This document shows positions 53,064 through 61,787 of a stretch of DNA of 64,000 nucleotides, one piece after another. This DNA comes from an uncultured Alphaproteobacteria bacterium (GTDB lineage: Bacteria; Pseudomonadota; Alphaproteobacteria; Caulobacterales; Aquidulcibacteraceae). A program made the translations under genes and the position numbers. Under the pieces are notes generated by a model. That model was not told where the DNA came from and did not search any database. It was given only the letters and a program-made list of their open reading frames with translations. Position 1 is the stretch's first letter. The number at the start of each line of letters is the position of its first letter. Location of the stretch: positions 46,216-110,215 of the forward strand of contig CADEEL010000006.1 of NCBI GenBank assembly GCA_902826335.1. The letters are read 5' to 3'.

Positions 53064-54214
53064 CGCGGCAGCTCTACGCTCGCGACGGCTTGGGCCGCGA
53101 GGCCCTCTTCGCGGCCCATGAAGCCCATCTTCTCGGTCGTGGTCGCCTTCACGCTGACACGGTTGATCGGAAGTGCGAGTACCTCCGCCGTGCGCGCGCG
53201 CATCGCCTCGCGATGGGGGCCAATTTTCGGGCGCTCACCGATCACCGTGATGTCCACATGCGCGATGCGCCCGCCTGCCTCAGCGATGAGCTCGACGGCG
53301 CGTCGTAGGAATAATTCTGAATCCGCGCCCCGCCATTGCGGATCGCTGGGCGGAAAATGAACGCCAATATCGCCGGCGCCGATCGCGCCCAGAAGCGCGT
53401 CTGTCAGGGCGTGCCAGGCGACGTCCGCGTCGGAATGGCCGATTATGCCGCGCTCATGGGCGATGCGCACACCGCACAGCATGACGTGATCGCCGGGTCC
53501 AAAGCGATGGGCGTCGAATCCGCTTCCGACACAAGAGACAAACGAGCCTGCCAACATGCGCTCCAATATCGTGAAATCCGCCGCGTGCGTCAGCTTCATC
53601 AAGCGCTCGTCGCCGGGAATGAGGAGGGCGTCGAGGCCGGCGGCGCGCGCGACGGCGAGATCGTCTTCAACAAGCGCGTCGGCTGGAAGCCGCTCATAGG
53701 CTTTAACCAGCGCGCCATAGCAAAACGCCTGCGGCGTCTGAACGCGCATGAGGCCGTCGCGCTGTGCCTCCTCGATCATGCGCCCTGCGCCATCCACGCG
53801 CTTTAGCGCGTCGACGATCGGCAGAGCCGGTGCGGCCGCCGGCGCCTGATCCAGCGCGCGCAAGAGGGCGTCGATCACACCATCCTGCAGGCCCGGGCGC
53901 GCGGCGTCGTGGATCAGCACAAGGTCCGGTTCATCGCCGCTAAGCGCGCCCAGCCCGGCGCGGACGGATTGGGTGCGCGTGGCGCCGCCATGCACGATTT
54001 GAATGCAATCGATGAGGTCGCCCGCCGCCGAATGGAACAGCGCTTCGTGAGCGGGGTCGATCACGGCGACAAAGCGATCGGCTCGTCGCGCCAGCACGTC
54101 CAGGGACCAGCGCACCACTGGCCGGCCGAGCAGGGGCCGGTATTGCTTGGGAGCGCCATCACCCGCGCGTTCGCCGCGACCGGCGGCGACGAGGATCGCG
54201 GATACCGTGTGCAT
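53060..54214 (-). CDS. ispDF: Bifunctional IspD/IspF enzyme of the MEP pathway
   Basis: IspD (residues ~1-220) makes CDP-methylerythritol, with the nucleotide-binding ILVAAGRGERAGDGAPKQY and LIHDAARP. IspF (residues ~228-384) forms the cyclodiphosphate, with GSGFDAHRF (metal Asp and His), GHSDADVAWHALTDALLGA, GDIGVHFPP and TTTEKMGF. The fusion is typical of Alphaproteobacteria and precedes the ntr operon as in many genomes. It is divergent from ntrB. A palindromic element lies just upstream. Confidence 0.96.
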   Translation of the reverse strand: MHTVSAILVAAGRGERAGDGAPKQYRPLLGRPVVRWSLDVLARRADRFVAVIDPAHEALFHSAAGDLIDCIQIVHGGATRTQSVRAGLGALSGDEPDLVLIHDAARPGLQDGVIDALLRALDQAPAAAPALPIVDALKRVDGAGRMIEEAQRDGLMRVQTPQAFCYGALVKAYERLPADALVEDDLAVARAAGLDALLIPGDERLMKLTHAADFTILERMLAGSFVSCVGSGFDAHRFGPGDHVMLCGVRIAHERGIIGHSDADVAWHALTDALLGAIGAGDIGVHFPPSDPQWRGADSELFLRRAVELIAEAGGRIAHVDITVIGERPKIGPHREAMRARTAEVLALPINRVSVKATTTEKMGFMGREEGLAAQAVASVELPR

Positions 54215-54223
54215 CCCGCCTCA

Positions 54224-54328
54224 CTAGAGCATGATCCGATCACATTGAATCGGGATCATGCTCTAGATATTTGAATTGACGCATTTTCCACGACGAACCG
54301 GGGTCCACTTCGTCGGAGAATGCTGTAG
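54224..54328. repeat. Composite palindromic element between ispDF and ntrB
   Basis: CTAGAGCATGATCCGAT (54224-54240) pairs with ATCGGGATCATGCTCTAG (54249-54266), with one extra G. A second hairpin has GCATT and CGACGAA (54281-54297) against TTCGTCG and AATGC (54309-54323). The element resembles a ~100-bp dispersed repeat of Alphaproteobacteria that usually ends in TGCTCTAG; here the end is TGCTGTAG, so this copy is slightly decayed. It sits in the 5' regions of both divergent genes. Confidence 0.85.
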
Positions 54329-54463
54329 CCCAGCCAGTTTACGATGCAATCCAAAGCAGTGGCGCCTAAATGTTAGGCAGAGTAGGCCTTGTGAGCCCGC
54401 CCGGATGCCAAGATTTTCATCACGGGTCGCCGTTTGGCGCAGGGTTGGCCGTGAGCGCATGCG

Positions 54464-55516
54464 ATGATCGCCTCTTTGCCCCTTCAGCCTGACGCCGATC
54501 GCTGGCTCGAGGCTTTGCCCGTCCCCGTGCTCGGCATCGACGCCGGCGAGCGGGTGCGCTTCGCGAACGCCGCCGCGGCCGAGGCGCTGGGCGCGGGCGG
54601 GCGGGGCCTGCAGGGACGTCCGCTTGCGGATATCGTCGGAGCCGACGCCCCGTTGCTTCTCTTAACACGCCGCGCTCGCACGCTTGAAACGCGGGTTGTG
54701 GAAGCGGACCTGGAGATTTCGGGGCCCGGCCTTGCGCCTGCGCGCGCGGCCGGCGCCGCCGCGCCGGTGGGTGAGCAGGGCCATGTCGCCCTCGTCCTGC
54801 ACCTCAAGCCGCCGATGCGGGCAGGCGCCCGCGCGGGCGCGGTTATCGCTGCACGAACTCTTGCTCACGAAGTGCGCAATCCCCTGGCCGGCATCCGCGC
54901 CGCGGCGCAATTGCTGGGGCGTGAGGTCAGCCCCGAGGCGGTTGGCCTGAGCGATCTCATTTGCGCGGAAGTCGATCGCGTCGCGCGCCTGGTGGATCGC
55001 TTTGACCCGATGGATGCGCCGCGCGTATCGCATCAGCCGATCAATGTTCATGCCGTGCTTGAGCGCGTTCGCGCGCTGATCGCCGCGAGCTTTCCGGATG
55101 TACGTATCGACGATTCCTTCGATCCAAGCTTGCCGCCAATTCGCGGCGATATGGACCAGCTTATCCAGGCGCTGCTCAACATCGCCAAGAACGCTGCGGA
55201 GAGCGCGAGCGCGAGCCCCGATCCGCGCATAAGCGTTCGCACAAGATTTCGCCCGGGCGTGCGTGTGCGCAGCGGTGTGACGGGCGCGGCGCGCGCGCAA
55301 TTGGAAATCGCCGTCACGGACAATGGACCAGGCGTAGGCGCTGACATTGCTGAGCGCCTGTTCGAACCGTTCGCTAGCACCAAACCTGGCGGCATGGGGC
55401 TTGGCCTGTCCATCGCCGCTGACATCATCGCGCGCCATGGTGGGTTGATTGAAGTCGATGGCGCGCCGGGCGCGGCGCAGTTCCGGATATTGCTGCCGAT
55501 TGAGCGGGAGGAATAA
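54464..55516 (+). CDS. ntrB: Nitrogen regulation sensor kinase NtrB
   Basis: NtrB is a soluble kinase that controls NtrC according to nitrogen status through PII. It has 350 residues: an N-terminal PAS-like sensor (residues ~12-60, LPVPVLGIDAGERVRFANAA), the phosphoacceptor His135 in TLAHEVRNPLAGIRAAAQL, and the ATPase region with NIAKNAAES, DNGPGVGADIAERLFEPF and GMGLGLSIA. It has no membrane segment. The stop overlaps ntrC by one base (TAATG). dusB, often found just before ntrB, is absent here. Confidence 0.95.
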   Translation: MIASLPLQPDADRWLEALPVPVLGIDAGERVRFANAAAAEALGAGGRGLQGRPLADIVGADAPLLLLTRRARTLETRVVEADLEISGPGLAPARAAGAAAPVGEQGHVALVLHLKPPMRAGARAGAVIAARTLAHEVRNPLAGIRAAAQLLGREVSPEAVGLSDLICAEVDRVARLVDRFDPMDAPRVSHQPINVHAVLERVRALIAASFPDVRIDDSFDPSLPPIRGDMDQLIQALLNIAKNAAESASASPDPRISVRTRFRPGVRVRSGVTGAARAQLEIAVTDNGPGVGADIAERLFEPFASTKPGGMGLGLSIAADIIARHGGLIEVDGAPGAAQFRILLPIEREE

Positions 55517-56889
55517 TGACCGCGCGCATTCTCTTGGCCGAGGACGACGCGTCTTTGCGTTACGTGCTGTCACAAGCGCTGACGCGCGAAGGCTATGTCG
55601 TTCGCGCCACCAGCAACACCGCGACTTTGGCCAAATGGGTCAAGGATGGAGAGGGCGAGCTGGTCGTTTCCGATGTCTATATGGGCGATGAATGCGTGTT
55701 CGATACGCTGCCCGGCCTTCGCCGCCTGCGCCCGGACATTCCCTTTATTGTAATGAGCGCGCAGAGCACTGTGTCGACCGCGATGTCGGCGGCCGAAGCC
55801 GGCGCGTTCGAATATTTGCCAAAACCGTTCGATCTCGAAGCCTTGATCTCGGCCGTCAAGCGCGGCCTCTCCAAGGGGCCGGACGCGCGCACCCGCGCCG
55901 CTGCGAGCAAGGCCGAACGCGATGACAAGCTGCCGCTGATCGGCCGCTCGGCGGCGATGCAGGACTTGTATCGCACCATGGCGCGCGTGGCGCCGGGCGA
56001 CATCGCCGTTGTGATCGAGGGCGAGGCGGGCGTCGGCAAGACGCGGGTGGCGCGTGCGTTGCACGGCCACGGCCCACGCGCCGCCACGCCATTCCGGATC
56101 GCAAACCTCGCCGGGATTTCGCCCGCGCGCCTCGAACAAGACGTGTTCGGCGCGCGTGGCGCATTCGCCGAAGCGGAAGGCGGCGCCCTGCTGCTCAAGG
56201 ACATTGACGAAGCCTCGCCGGAAACGCAGGCGCGTCTGGCCGGCCTCCTGAAAGCGGCTGACGATGAGGGCGCGCCGCGCGTGCGTCTGATCGCGGCTGC
56301 GCGGCCGAACCTCGCCGCGCGCGTGCGCGCCGGCCAATTTCGGCAGGACCTGTTTGACCGTTTGGACGTGGTCACCATCCGGGTGCCGCCGCTGCGCGAT
56401 CGTCGTGACGACATACCCGATCTCGCGCTCGCCTTTCTCGCGCGGCTGCGGCGCGAGGGTGGCCCGGCCAAGACGCTCGACGCCGGCGCCATCGATCTGC
56501 TCAAGGATCAACCCTGGCCGGGCAATGTGCGTGAGCTTCAGACCATTCTCGCGCGCGCCGCCGTGCTGTCGCCGGCTGACGTTCTCAGCGCGGCGGACCT
56601 GGCGCATCATCTGCGCGCCCGCGCCGGCGAGGACGCCGTCGAAGCGCCCAGCCTTGGCGGCGCAATCGCGGCGCGCATCGAAGAGGTGTTCGCCGCGGCG
56701 GCGCCCGATCTGCCTGCGCCCGGCCTCCATGAGCGGGTTTTGGCGGACGTGGAACGCCCGTTGATCGCCCGCGCGCTCCACGCGACCAAGGGGAACCAGA
56801 TCCGCGCGGCGGCCCTCCTGGGCATCAATCGAAACACCCTACGGAAGAAAATTCAGGTGCTTGGCGTCCTGACTGGCCCTGACGATTGA
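55516..56889 (+). CDS. ntrC: NtrC response regulator with degenerate AAA+ domain
   Basis: NtrC has 457 residues: a receiver domain with Asp53 (VVSDVYMGDE), a AAA+ domain and a Fis-type HTH (GNQIRAAALLGINRNTLRKK). Walker A is GEAGVGKT with Lys175. The GAFTGA sigma-54 contact loop is missing: the sequence goes from DVFGA straight to RGAFAEAEGG, which aligns with the segment after the loop. The Walker B DE pair is replaced by Lys228-Asp229. Alphaproteobacterial NtrC proteins without GAFTGA are known (Rhodobacter capsulatus, Caulobacter) and act without sigma-54. Loss of Walker B goes further and suggests reduced ATP hydrolysis. Confidence 0.93.
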   Translation: MTARILLAEDDASLRYVLSQALTREGYVVRATSNTATLAKWVKDGEGELVVSDVYMGDECVFDTLPGLRRLRPDIPFIVMSAQSTVSTAMSAAEAGAFEYLPKPFDLEALISAVKRGLSKGPDARTRAAASKAERDDKLPLIGRSAAMQDLYRTMARVAPGDIAVVIEGEAGVGKTRVARALHGHGPRAATPFRIANLAGISPARLEQDVFGARGAFAEAEGGALLLKDIDEASPETQARLAGLLKAADDEGAPRVRLIAAARPNLAARVRAGQFRQDLFDRLDVVTIRVPPLRDRRDDIPDLALAFLARLRREGGPAKTLDAGAIDLLKDQPWPGNVRELQTILARAAVLSPADVLSAADLAHHLRARAGEDAVEAPSLGGAIAARIEEVFAAAAPDLPAPGLHERVLADVERPLIARALHATKGNQIRAAALLGINRNTLRKKIQVLGVLTGPDD

Positions 56890-56944
56890 CGCAGCGCCGT
56901 TCGGGCGCCACACCTGTGGCCCTTGCGCAACATATGGCGTTTGC

Positions 56945-59191
56945 ATGACAGCTTCACCAGCCGCGGTGCATCGCGCCACCGCCGTTGGGGCCGGGGGGCC
57001 TGAAGGACGACCGCGCCGCTCCAAGGGGGCCATCGGCTTCGCGGTCGGCTTCGCGGCGGCGGCGATCATGACCGCCATCGGCACGCTGTTCGCGGTGTCC
57101 GGCTCGGGCGTCGATAGCCCCGCCGGCCCAGTCATGGTCTGGCTGCTGGGCGCGAGCCTCGCGCTCAGCCTCGTCCTGGCCGGCATCGTCATTCACCGCG
57201 TCAGCCGCATCGCGCGCGGACACAATTCGGCGATCCCGGGCGCGCGGCTGCACTTGAAATTCGTTGGCTTGTTTAGCCTCGCGGCGTTGGCGCCGGCGGT
57301 GGTCGTCGCCGTGTTCATGGGCGCGACGCTCAGCCAAGGCCTCGAAAATTGGTTCAGCCAACGCGTCCGCACGGTCGTGGAGAGCGGCGCCGATGTCGGC
57401 CGCTATCTCGTCGATGGCGTACGCGAAAGCATTCGCGACGAAGCCCGGCTGATGGCGAGCGATCTTAACGCCGCCGCGGAGGGGCTGCGCACCGATCCGC
57501 AAACCTATGGCCGCTATCTCGCCGCTCAGGCCGAACGCCGCCTGATGGTCGCGGCTTATGTGATCAATCGCGAGGGACGCATTCTGGCGCGCGCCGAAAG
57601 CGATCAGGCGCCGCCTTATGTGGCGCCGGCGCCCGATACGTTCGCGGAAGCGCAATCCGGCGCCATGGCCGACCGCATCATTGAAAGCGCGAGCCTCATT
57701 CGCGTGCTGACGCGGCTGGAGGCCTATGACGGCGCCTATCTTTTGGTGGTGCGGCCGGTCGATCCCGCGCTGCTGCAGCGTACGCGCCTTTTCTATGACG
57801 GCGTGGCCGCCTACCGCGAAGCGGAAACGCGGCGCCGGCAGATCGGCGTGGTGTTCGCGCTCTCCTATGTGGCGACGGCCGTGCTCGTGCTGCTCGGCGC
57901 GATCTGGGTGGGTCTTTCGTTCGCCACGCGCATCGCCGATCCGATCGGGCGTCTTGCGGTCGCCGCGCGGCGTGTCGCGGCGGGCGATCTGGGCGCGCGC
58001 GTCCTCGTCGGCGCTGAGCGCGATGAGGTTGGCGCGCTGGGCGTGGCGTTCAATCAGATGACCGCGCAACTTGATGGACAGCGCCAGGATCTTTTGACCG
58101 CGCAGCGGGACGCCGAAACGCGCTCGCGCTTTGTGCAGACCGTGTTGAGCGGGGTGTCCGCCGGCGTCATCGGCCTTGATCGCGATGGGCGCGTCACGGC
58201 GGCGAACCGTTCGGCCGCGACGCTCCTTGGGCTGGGCGACGCGCGCATCGAGGGCCGGCGTCTGGTTGATGTCGCGCCGGAATTCGCCGATCTGCTCAAT
58301 CAGCCGACGCCGCAGGGCGAAGCCGCACCCCGCCGCATCGAACTCGCGCGCGAAAACGCGCCCGCGCAGCTCAGCGTGCGCATGAACGCCGCGCCCGAGG
58401 GCGGCGCGGTGCTGACGTTCGACGACATGACCAAGGTGATCGCCGTGCAGCGCCAGGAGGCTTGGAAGGATGTCGCGCGCCGCATCGCGCACGAGATCAA
58501 GAATCCGCTGACGCCGATCCAGCTCTCCGCCGAACGGCTGCAGCGCAAATACGCCAGCGAGATCAAATCCGACCCGGAGACTTTCAAGCGCTGCACCGAT
58601 ACGATCCTTCGCCAAGTGGCCGACATCGGGCGCATGGTGGATGAATTCAACGCCTTCGCCCGCATGCCGACGCCGCGCATGGCGTTTGCGGACATGGCCG
58701 AGATCGCGCGCGAAACCGTGTTCGCGCAGCGCCTGGCGAACGCCGATGTGCGCTTCGAGGCGGAAGGCGTCGATCAACCGATCGGCCTCGTGTGCGATGA
58801 GCGGCTGCTGTCTCAAGTGCTGACAAATCTTTTGAAGAACGCCGCCGAGAGCGTGCTCGGCCGGCGCGCCCGCGATGGCGAGCCGAAAGACGGCTGGGTG
58901 CTGCTGCGCCTGCGCGATCTCGAAACCGGCGTGCAATTTGAGATCATGGACAACGGATTTGGATTTCCGGTCCAGGATCGCGCGCGCCTGCTTGAGCCTT
59001 ATGTCACAACGCGGGCGAAGGGCACGGGGCTGGGCCTGGCCATCGTGTCGCGCATCATCGAGGACCATGGCGGCCTCATCGAGCTCGACGATTCCCCCAA
59101 TCCGCCCGGCGCGGTCGTTCGCTTCGTTCTGCCCAAGCGGAGCGAGGCCGTCGACGAGGCGGGACATCTGATCGACCAAGGAGTGAAGTGA
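56945..59191 (+). CDS. ntrY: Membrane sensor kinase NtrY
   Basis: NtrY is the membrane partner of NtrX, linked to nitrogen, redox and envelope responses. It has 748 residues. Three or four N-terminal helices (GFAVGFAAAAIMTAIGTLFA, VMVWLLGASLALSLVLAGIV) surround a periplasmic domain. A HAMP domain follows ATRIADPIGRLAVAARRVAA. A PAS-like region precedes the HisKA box with His516 (RRIAHEIKNPLTPIQLSAER). The ATPase motifs are LLKNAAESV, DNGFGFP and GTGLGLAIVSRIIEDHGG. The antisense strand holds a 747-codon open frame, which is a shadow. Confidence 0.95.
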   Translation: MTASPAAVHRATAVGAGGPEGRPRRSKGAIGFAVGFAAAAIMTAIGTLFAVSGSGVDSPAGPVMVWLLGASLALSLVLAGIVIHRVSRIARGHNSAIPGARLHLKFVGLFSLAALAPAVVVAVFMGATLSQGLENWFSQRVRTVVESGADVGRYLVDGVRESIRDEARLMASDLNAAAEGLRTDPQTYGRYLAAQAERRLMVAAYVINREGRILARAESDQAPPYVAPAPDTFAEAQSGAMADRIIESASLIRVLTRLEAYDGAYLLVVRPVDPALLQRTRLFYDGVAAYREAETRRRQIGVVFALSYVATAVLVLLGAIWVGLSFATRIADPIGRLAVAARRVAAGDLGARVLVGAERDEVGALGVAFNQMTAQLDGQRQDLLTAQRDAETRSRFVQTVLSGVSAGVIGLDRDGRVTAANRSAATLLGLGDARIEGRRLVDVAPEFADLLNQPTPQGEAAPRRIELARENAPAQLSVRMNAAPEGGAVLTFDDMTKVIAVQRQEAWKDVARRIAHEIKNPLTPIQLSAERLQRKYASEIKSDPETFKRCTDTILRQVADIGRMVDEFNAFARMPTPRMAFADMAEIARETVFAQRLANADVRFEAEGVDQPIGLVCDERLLSQVLTNLLKNAAESVLGRRARDGEPKDGWVLLRLRDLETGVQFEIMDNGFGFPVQDRARLLEPYVTTRAKGTGLGLAIVSRIIEDHGGLIELDDSPNPPGAVVRFVLPKRSEAVDEAGHLIDQGVK

Positions 59192-60582
59192 TGTCATCGG
59201 ATATTCTCGTTATCGACGACGAAGCCGATATTCGTGAGCTGATCTCCGGCATCCTGCAGGATGAAGGCCATCAGGTTCGCACCGCGCGCGATGGCGATGA
59301 AGCGCTGAACGCCGTGCGCGCGCGCAGGCCGGCGCTTGTCATCCTCGATGTGTGGCTGCAGGGCAGCCGCATCGATGGGCTTGATCTCCTCACGCACCTC
59401 AAGGATCTCGATGCCGACATGCCGGTGATCGTCATCTCCGGGCATGGGACGATCGAGACGGCGGTGATCGCCATCCGCAAGGGCGCGTATGATTTCGTGG
59501 AAAAACCCTTCAACGCGGATCGTTTGCTCGTCGTGCTCAATCGCGCGCTCGAACATGCGCGCCTGCGCCGTGAGAACGCCTCCTTGCGTGCACGCTCGGC
59601 TTCGAGCGCCGAACTGATCGGCTCCTCGGCCGCGATGGCGCAATTGCGCGCCGCGATCGATCGCATCGCGCCCACCAATTCGCGCGTGCTGATCACCGGG
59701 CCGGCGGGCGCAGGCAAGGAGCTTGTCGCGCGCCTCCTGCACGCCAATTCGCCGCGCGCGGACGGGCCCTTCATCGCCATCAACGCCGCCTCGATCGCGC
59801 CGGACCGCATGGAGAGCGAAATTTTCGGCGAGGAAGGCGATGGGCGCGCGCGCAAGATCGGCGTCTTTGAGCAGGCCCATACCGGCACGCTGTTCTTGGA
59901 CGAAGTCGGCGACATGCCGCCCGAGACGCAGTCGAAAATCCTGCGTGTGCTGGTCGATCAACGCTTTCGGCGCGAAGGCGGAGCGGCCGACGTCCAGGTC
60001 AATGTGCGCGTCGTCTCCTCCGCGTCGCGCGATTTGCGCGGCGACATCGAGGCGGGACGCTTCCGTGAGGATTTGTTCCACCGGCTGAACGTGGTGCCCC
60101 TGCGTGTGCCGAGTCTGGCGGAACGGCGCGAAGATATCCCTGATCTGGCCGCCTATTACGTCAATCGGCTTGCGGACATGTCGGGCCTGTCTCCGCGCGT
60201 CATCGCCGAGGACGCCATGGCCGCGCTGCAATCGGCTGACTGGCCGGGCAATGTGCGTCAGCTCCGCAATGTCGTCGAACGCATCCTCATCCTCGCGCCT
60301 GGCGATTCCTCGACGCCGGTGACGATCGACGCGCTGCCGCCGGAGGCGTGGCCGAATGCGGGTTTCTCTCAGCATTCCGGCTTGCAGGAAGTTATCGGCA
60401 TGCAACTGCGCGACGCGCGCGAACGGTTCGAGCGTGAATATCTCAATGTGCAGATCACGCGCTTTGGCGGCAATATTTCTCGCACGGCCGCCTTCATCGG
60501 CATGGAGCGCTCGGCGCTGCACCGCAAGCTCAAGTCACTTGGCGTCGACGCGCCGGGCCGCGGGCTCGGCGAGCTGGAATGA
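59191..60582 (+). CDS. ntrX: NtrX response regulator lacking the GAFTGA loop
   Basis: AAGGAG lies 7 nt before the ATG at 59191, preferred over the GTG one codon upstream. It has 463 residues: receiver with Asp53 (VILDVWLQGS), AAA+ domain with Walker A GPAGAGKE and intact Walker B LFLDEVGDMPPETQ, and a C-terminal Fis-type HTH (GGNISRTAAFIGMERSALHR). Between EIFGEEGDGRARKI and GVFEQAHTG the GAFTGA loop is absent, so sigma-54 activation is not expected. In contrast with NtrC the ATPase residues are kept. It overlaps the aminotransferase by 4 bp. Confidence 0.95.
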   Translation: MSSDILVIDDEADIRELISGILQDEGHQVRTARDGDEALNAVRARRPALVILDVWLQGSRIDGLDLLTHLKDLDADMPVIVISGHGTIETAVIAIRKGAYDFVEKPFNADRLLVVLNRALEHARLRRENASLRARSASSAELIGSSAAMAQLRAAIDRIAPTNSRVLITGPAGAGKELVARLLHANSPRADGPFIAINAASIAPDRMESEIFGEEGDGRARKIGVFEQAHTGTLFLDEVGDMPPETQSKILRVLVDQRFRREGGAADVQVNVRVVSSASRDLRGDIEAGRFREDLFHRLNVVPLRVPSLAERREDIPDLAAYYVNRLADMSGLSPRVIAEDAMAALQSADWPGNVRQLRNVVERILILAPGDSSTPVTIDALPPEAWPNAGFSQHSGLQEVIGMQLRDARERFEREYLNVQITRFGGNISRTAAFIGMERSALHRKLKSLGVDAPGRGLGELE

Positions 60583-61427
60583 GCGGCGTCGCTTATGTGA
60601 ACGGCGCCTATCTTCCGTTGGCGCGGGCTGGCGTGTCGATCGAGGACCGCGGCTTTCAATTCGCCGACGCGGTCTACGAAGTGTGGGGTGTGCGCGATGG
60701 GCGCCTCATGGACGAGGCGGGCCATTTCGCGCGGCTGTGGCGCTCGCTCAAGGAACTGCGCATCGCGGCGCCGATGGCGCAGACCAGTCTGCGCGCCGTA
60801 TTGTTGGAGACCAAGCGGCGCAACCGCGTACGCGATGGGATCATCTATCTGCAAATCAGCCGGGGCGCAGCGCCGCGCGACCATGGCTTTCCCAATCCAC
60901 CCGTCTCGCCCAGCGTGATCGTTACGGCCAAATCGCTCGATCAGCGCAAGATCACCGCGCGTATGGAGCGCGGCGTGTCGGTGATCACCGCGCCGGACAA
61001 TCGCTGGGGCCGGTGCGATATCAAGACGGTCGGGCTCTTGCCCAATGTGCTCGCGCGCCAGACCGCCATGGAAGCAGGCGCCTATGATTGCTGGTTTGTC
61101 GGCACCGGCGGCTACGTCACGGAGGGCAGCGCCTCCAACGCCTGGATCGTCGATAAGTCCGGTGCGCTGCGCACCGCGCCGTTGAGCGCCAATATTCTCC
61201 ATGGCGTCACGCGCGCGGCCTTCATCGCGCTGGCGCGCGCGCATCAGATGCGGGTGGTCGAAGAGAGTTTCACCGTGGCGGACGTTAAGGAAGCGCGCGA
61301 AGCCTTTCTCACATCGGCCTCGAACGCGGCTCTGCCCGTGATTTCGATCGACGGGACGCCCATCGGAGACGGTAAGCCGGGCGATATCGCCGCGCGGCTG
61401 CGCGCGGCCTATGAGCGCGCCGCCTGA
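60579..61427 (+). CDS. Class IV PLP aminotransferase (D-amino-acid transaminase-like)
   Basis: The 282-residue fold type IV enzyme starts within the ntrX stop. GVSIEDRGFQFADAVYEVWG is the N-terminal signature. The PLP lysine is Lys149 in DIKTVGLLPNVLA, the cofactor glutamate lies in VTEGSASNAWIV, and ILHGVTR plus FLTSASNAALPV are typical. D-alanine transaminases and branched-chain or aminodeoxychorismate lyase relatives share these, but the RGFQFAD...YEV form fits D-amino-acid transaminase best. A dat-like gene here, between ntrX and hfq, is recurrent in Alphaproteobacteria. Confidence 0.88.
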   Translation: MSGVAYVNGAYLPLARAGVSIEDRGFQFADAVYEVWGVRDGRLMDEAGHFARLWRSLKELRIAAPMAQTSLRAVLLETKRRNRVRDGIIYLQISRGAAPRDHGFPNPPVSPSVIVTAKSLDQRKITARMERGVSVITAPDNRWGRCDIKTVGLLPNVLARQTAMEAGAYDCWFVGTGGYVTEGSASNAWIVDKSGALRTAPLSANILHGVTRAAFIALARAHQMRVVEESFTVADVKEAREAFLTSASNAALPVISIDGTPIGDGKPGDIAARLRAAYERAA

Positions 61428-61529
61428 ATTCGAGGCTCGGTTGTCGCGACCTGTTTTGCCGGTGTATGGAGGGCGCGCCGCGCCGCGCGCGGCCTGGCTG
61501 AAGCGAAAAACAAGAATAGGCGTCATCCG

Positions 61530-61787
61530 ATGGACAAGAAGCAAAACCTGCAGGACACGTTCCTCAACGCCGTGCGCAAGGCGCGCACGCCGCTGACCAT
61601 CTTCCTCGTCAACGGCGTTAAGCTGCAGGGCGTGATTTCCTGGTTCGATAATTTCTGCGTCCTGCTTCGCCGCGACGGCCAGGTTCAGCTTGTCTACAAG
61701 CATGCCATCTCCACGATCATGCCCGGCGCGCCCGTGCAATTGTTCGAGACCGACAAGGATCGCGACGAGGACGAAGACGACGCGTGA
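61530..61787 (+). CDS. hfq: RNA chaperone Hfq
   Basis: Hfq is a hexameric Sm-like protein that pairs small RNAs with mRNAs. It has 85 residues. The Sm1 motif contains [20 protein letters not shown] and Sm2 has [11 protein letters not shown]. The N-terminus reads [20 protein letters not shown]. The acidic C-terminal tail ([14 protein letters not shown]) is short, as in Alphaproteobacteria. It overlaps hflX by 4 bp (GTGA). The 102-nt gap after the aminotransferase could hold a promoter, but none is convincing. Confidence 0.98.
   Translation: MDKKQNLQDTFLNAVRKARTPLTIFLVNGVKLQGVISWFDNFCVLLRRDGQVQLVYKHAISTIMPGAPVQLFETDKDRDEDEDDA

Noticed and set aside
54215..54463. Short open frames between ispDF and ntrB
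   Set aside because: They overlap the palindromic element and have no ribosome binding site; they are products of the repeat sequence.
56140..56185. GAFAEA in NtrC read as a mutated GAFTGA motif
   Set aside because: Spacing shows it aligns with the GRFEQADGG segment that follows the loop in canonical NtrC, so the loop is deleted and not mutated.
56954..59197. 747-codon open frame antisense to ntrY
   Set aside because: It mirrors ntrY almost exactly and has no recognisable domain. NtrY on the plus strand has a full set of kinase motifs.
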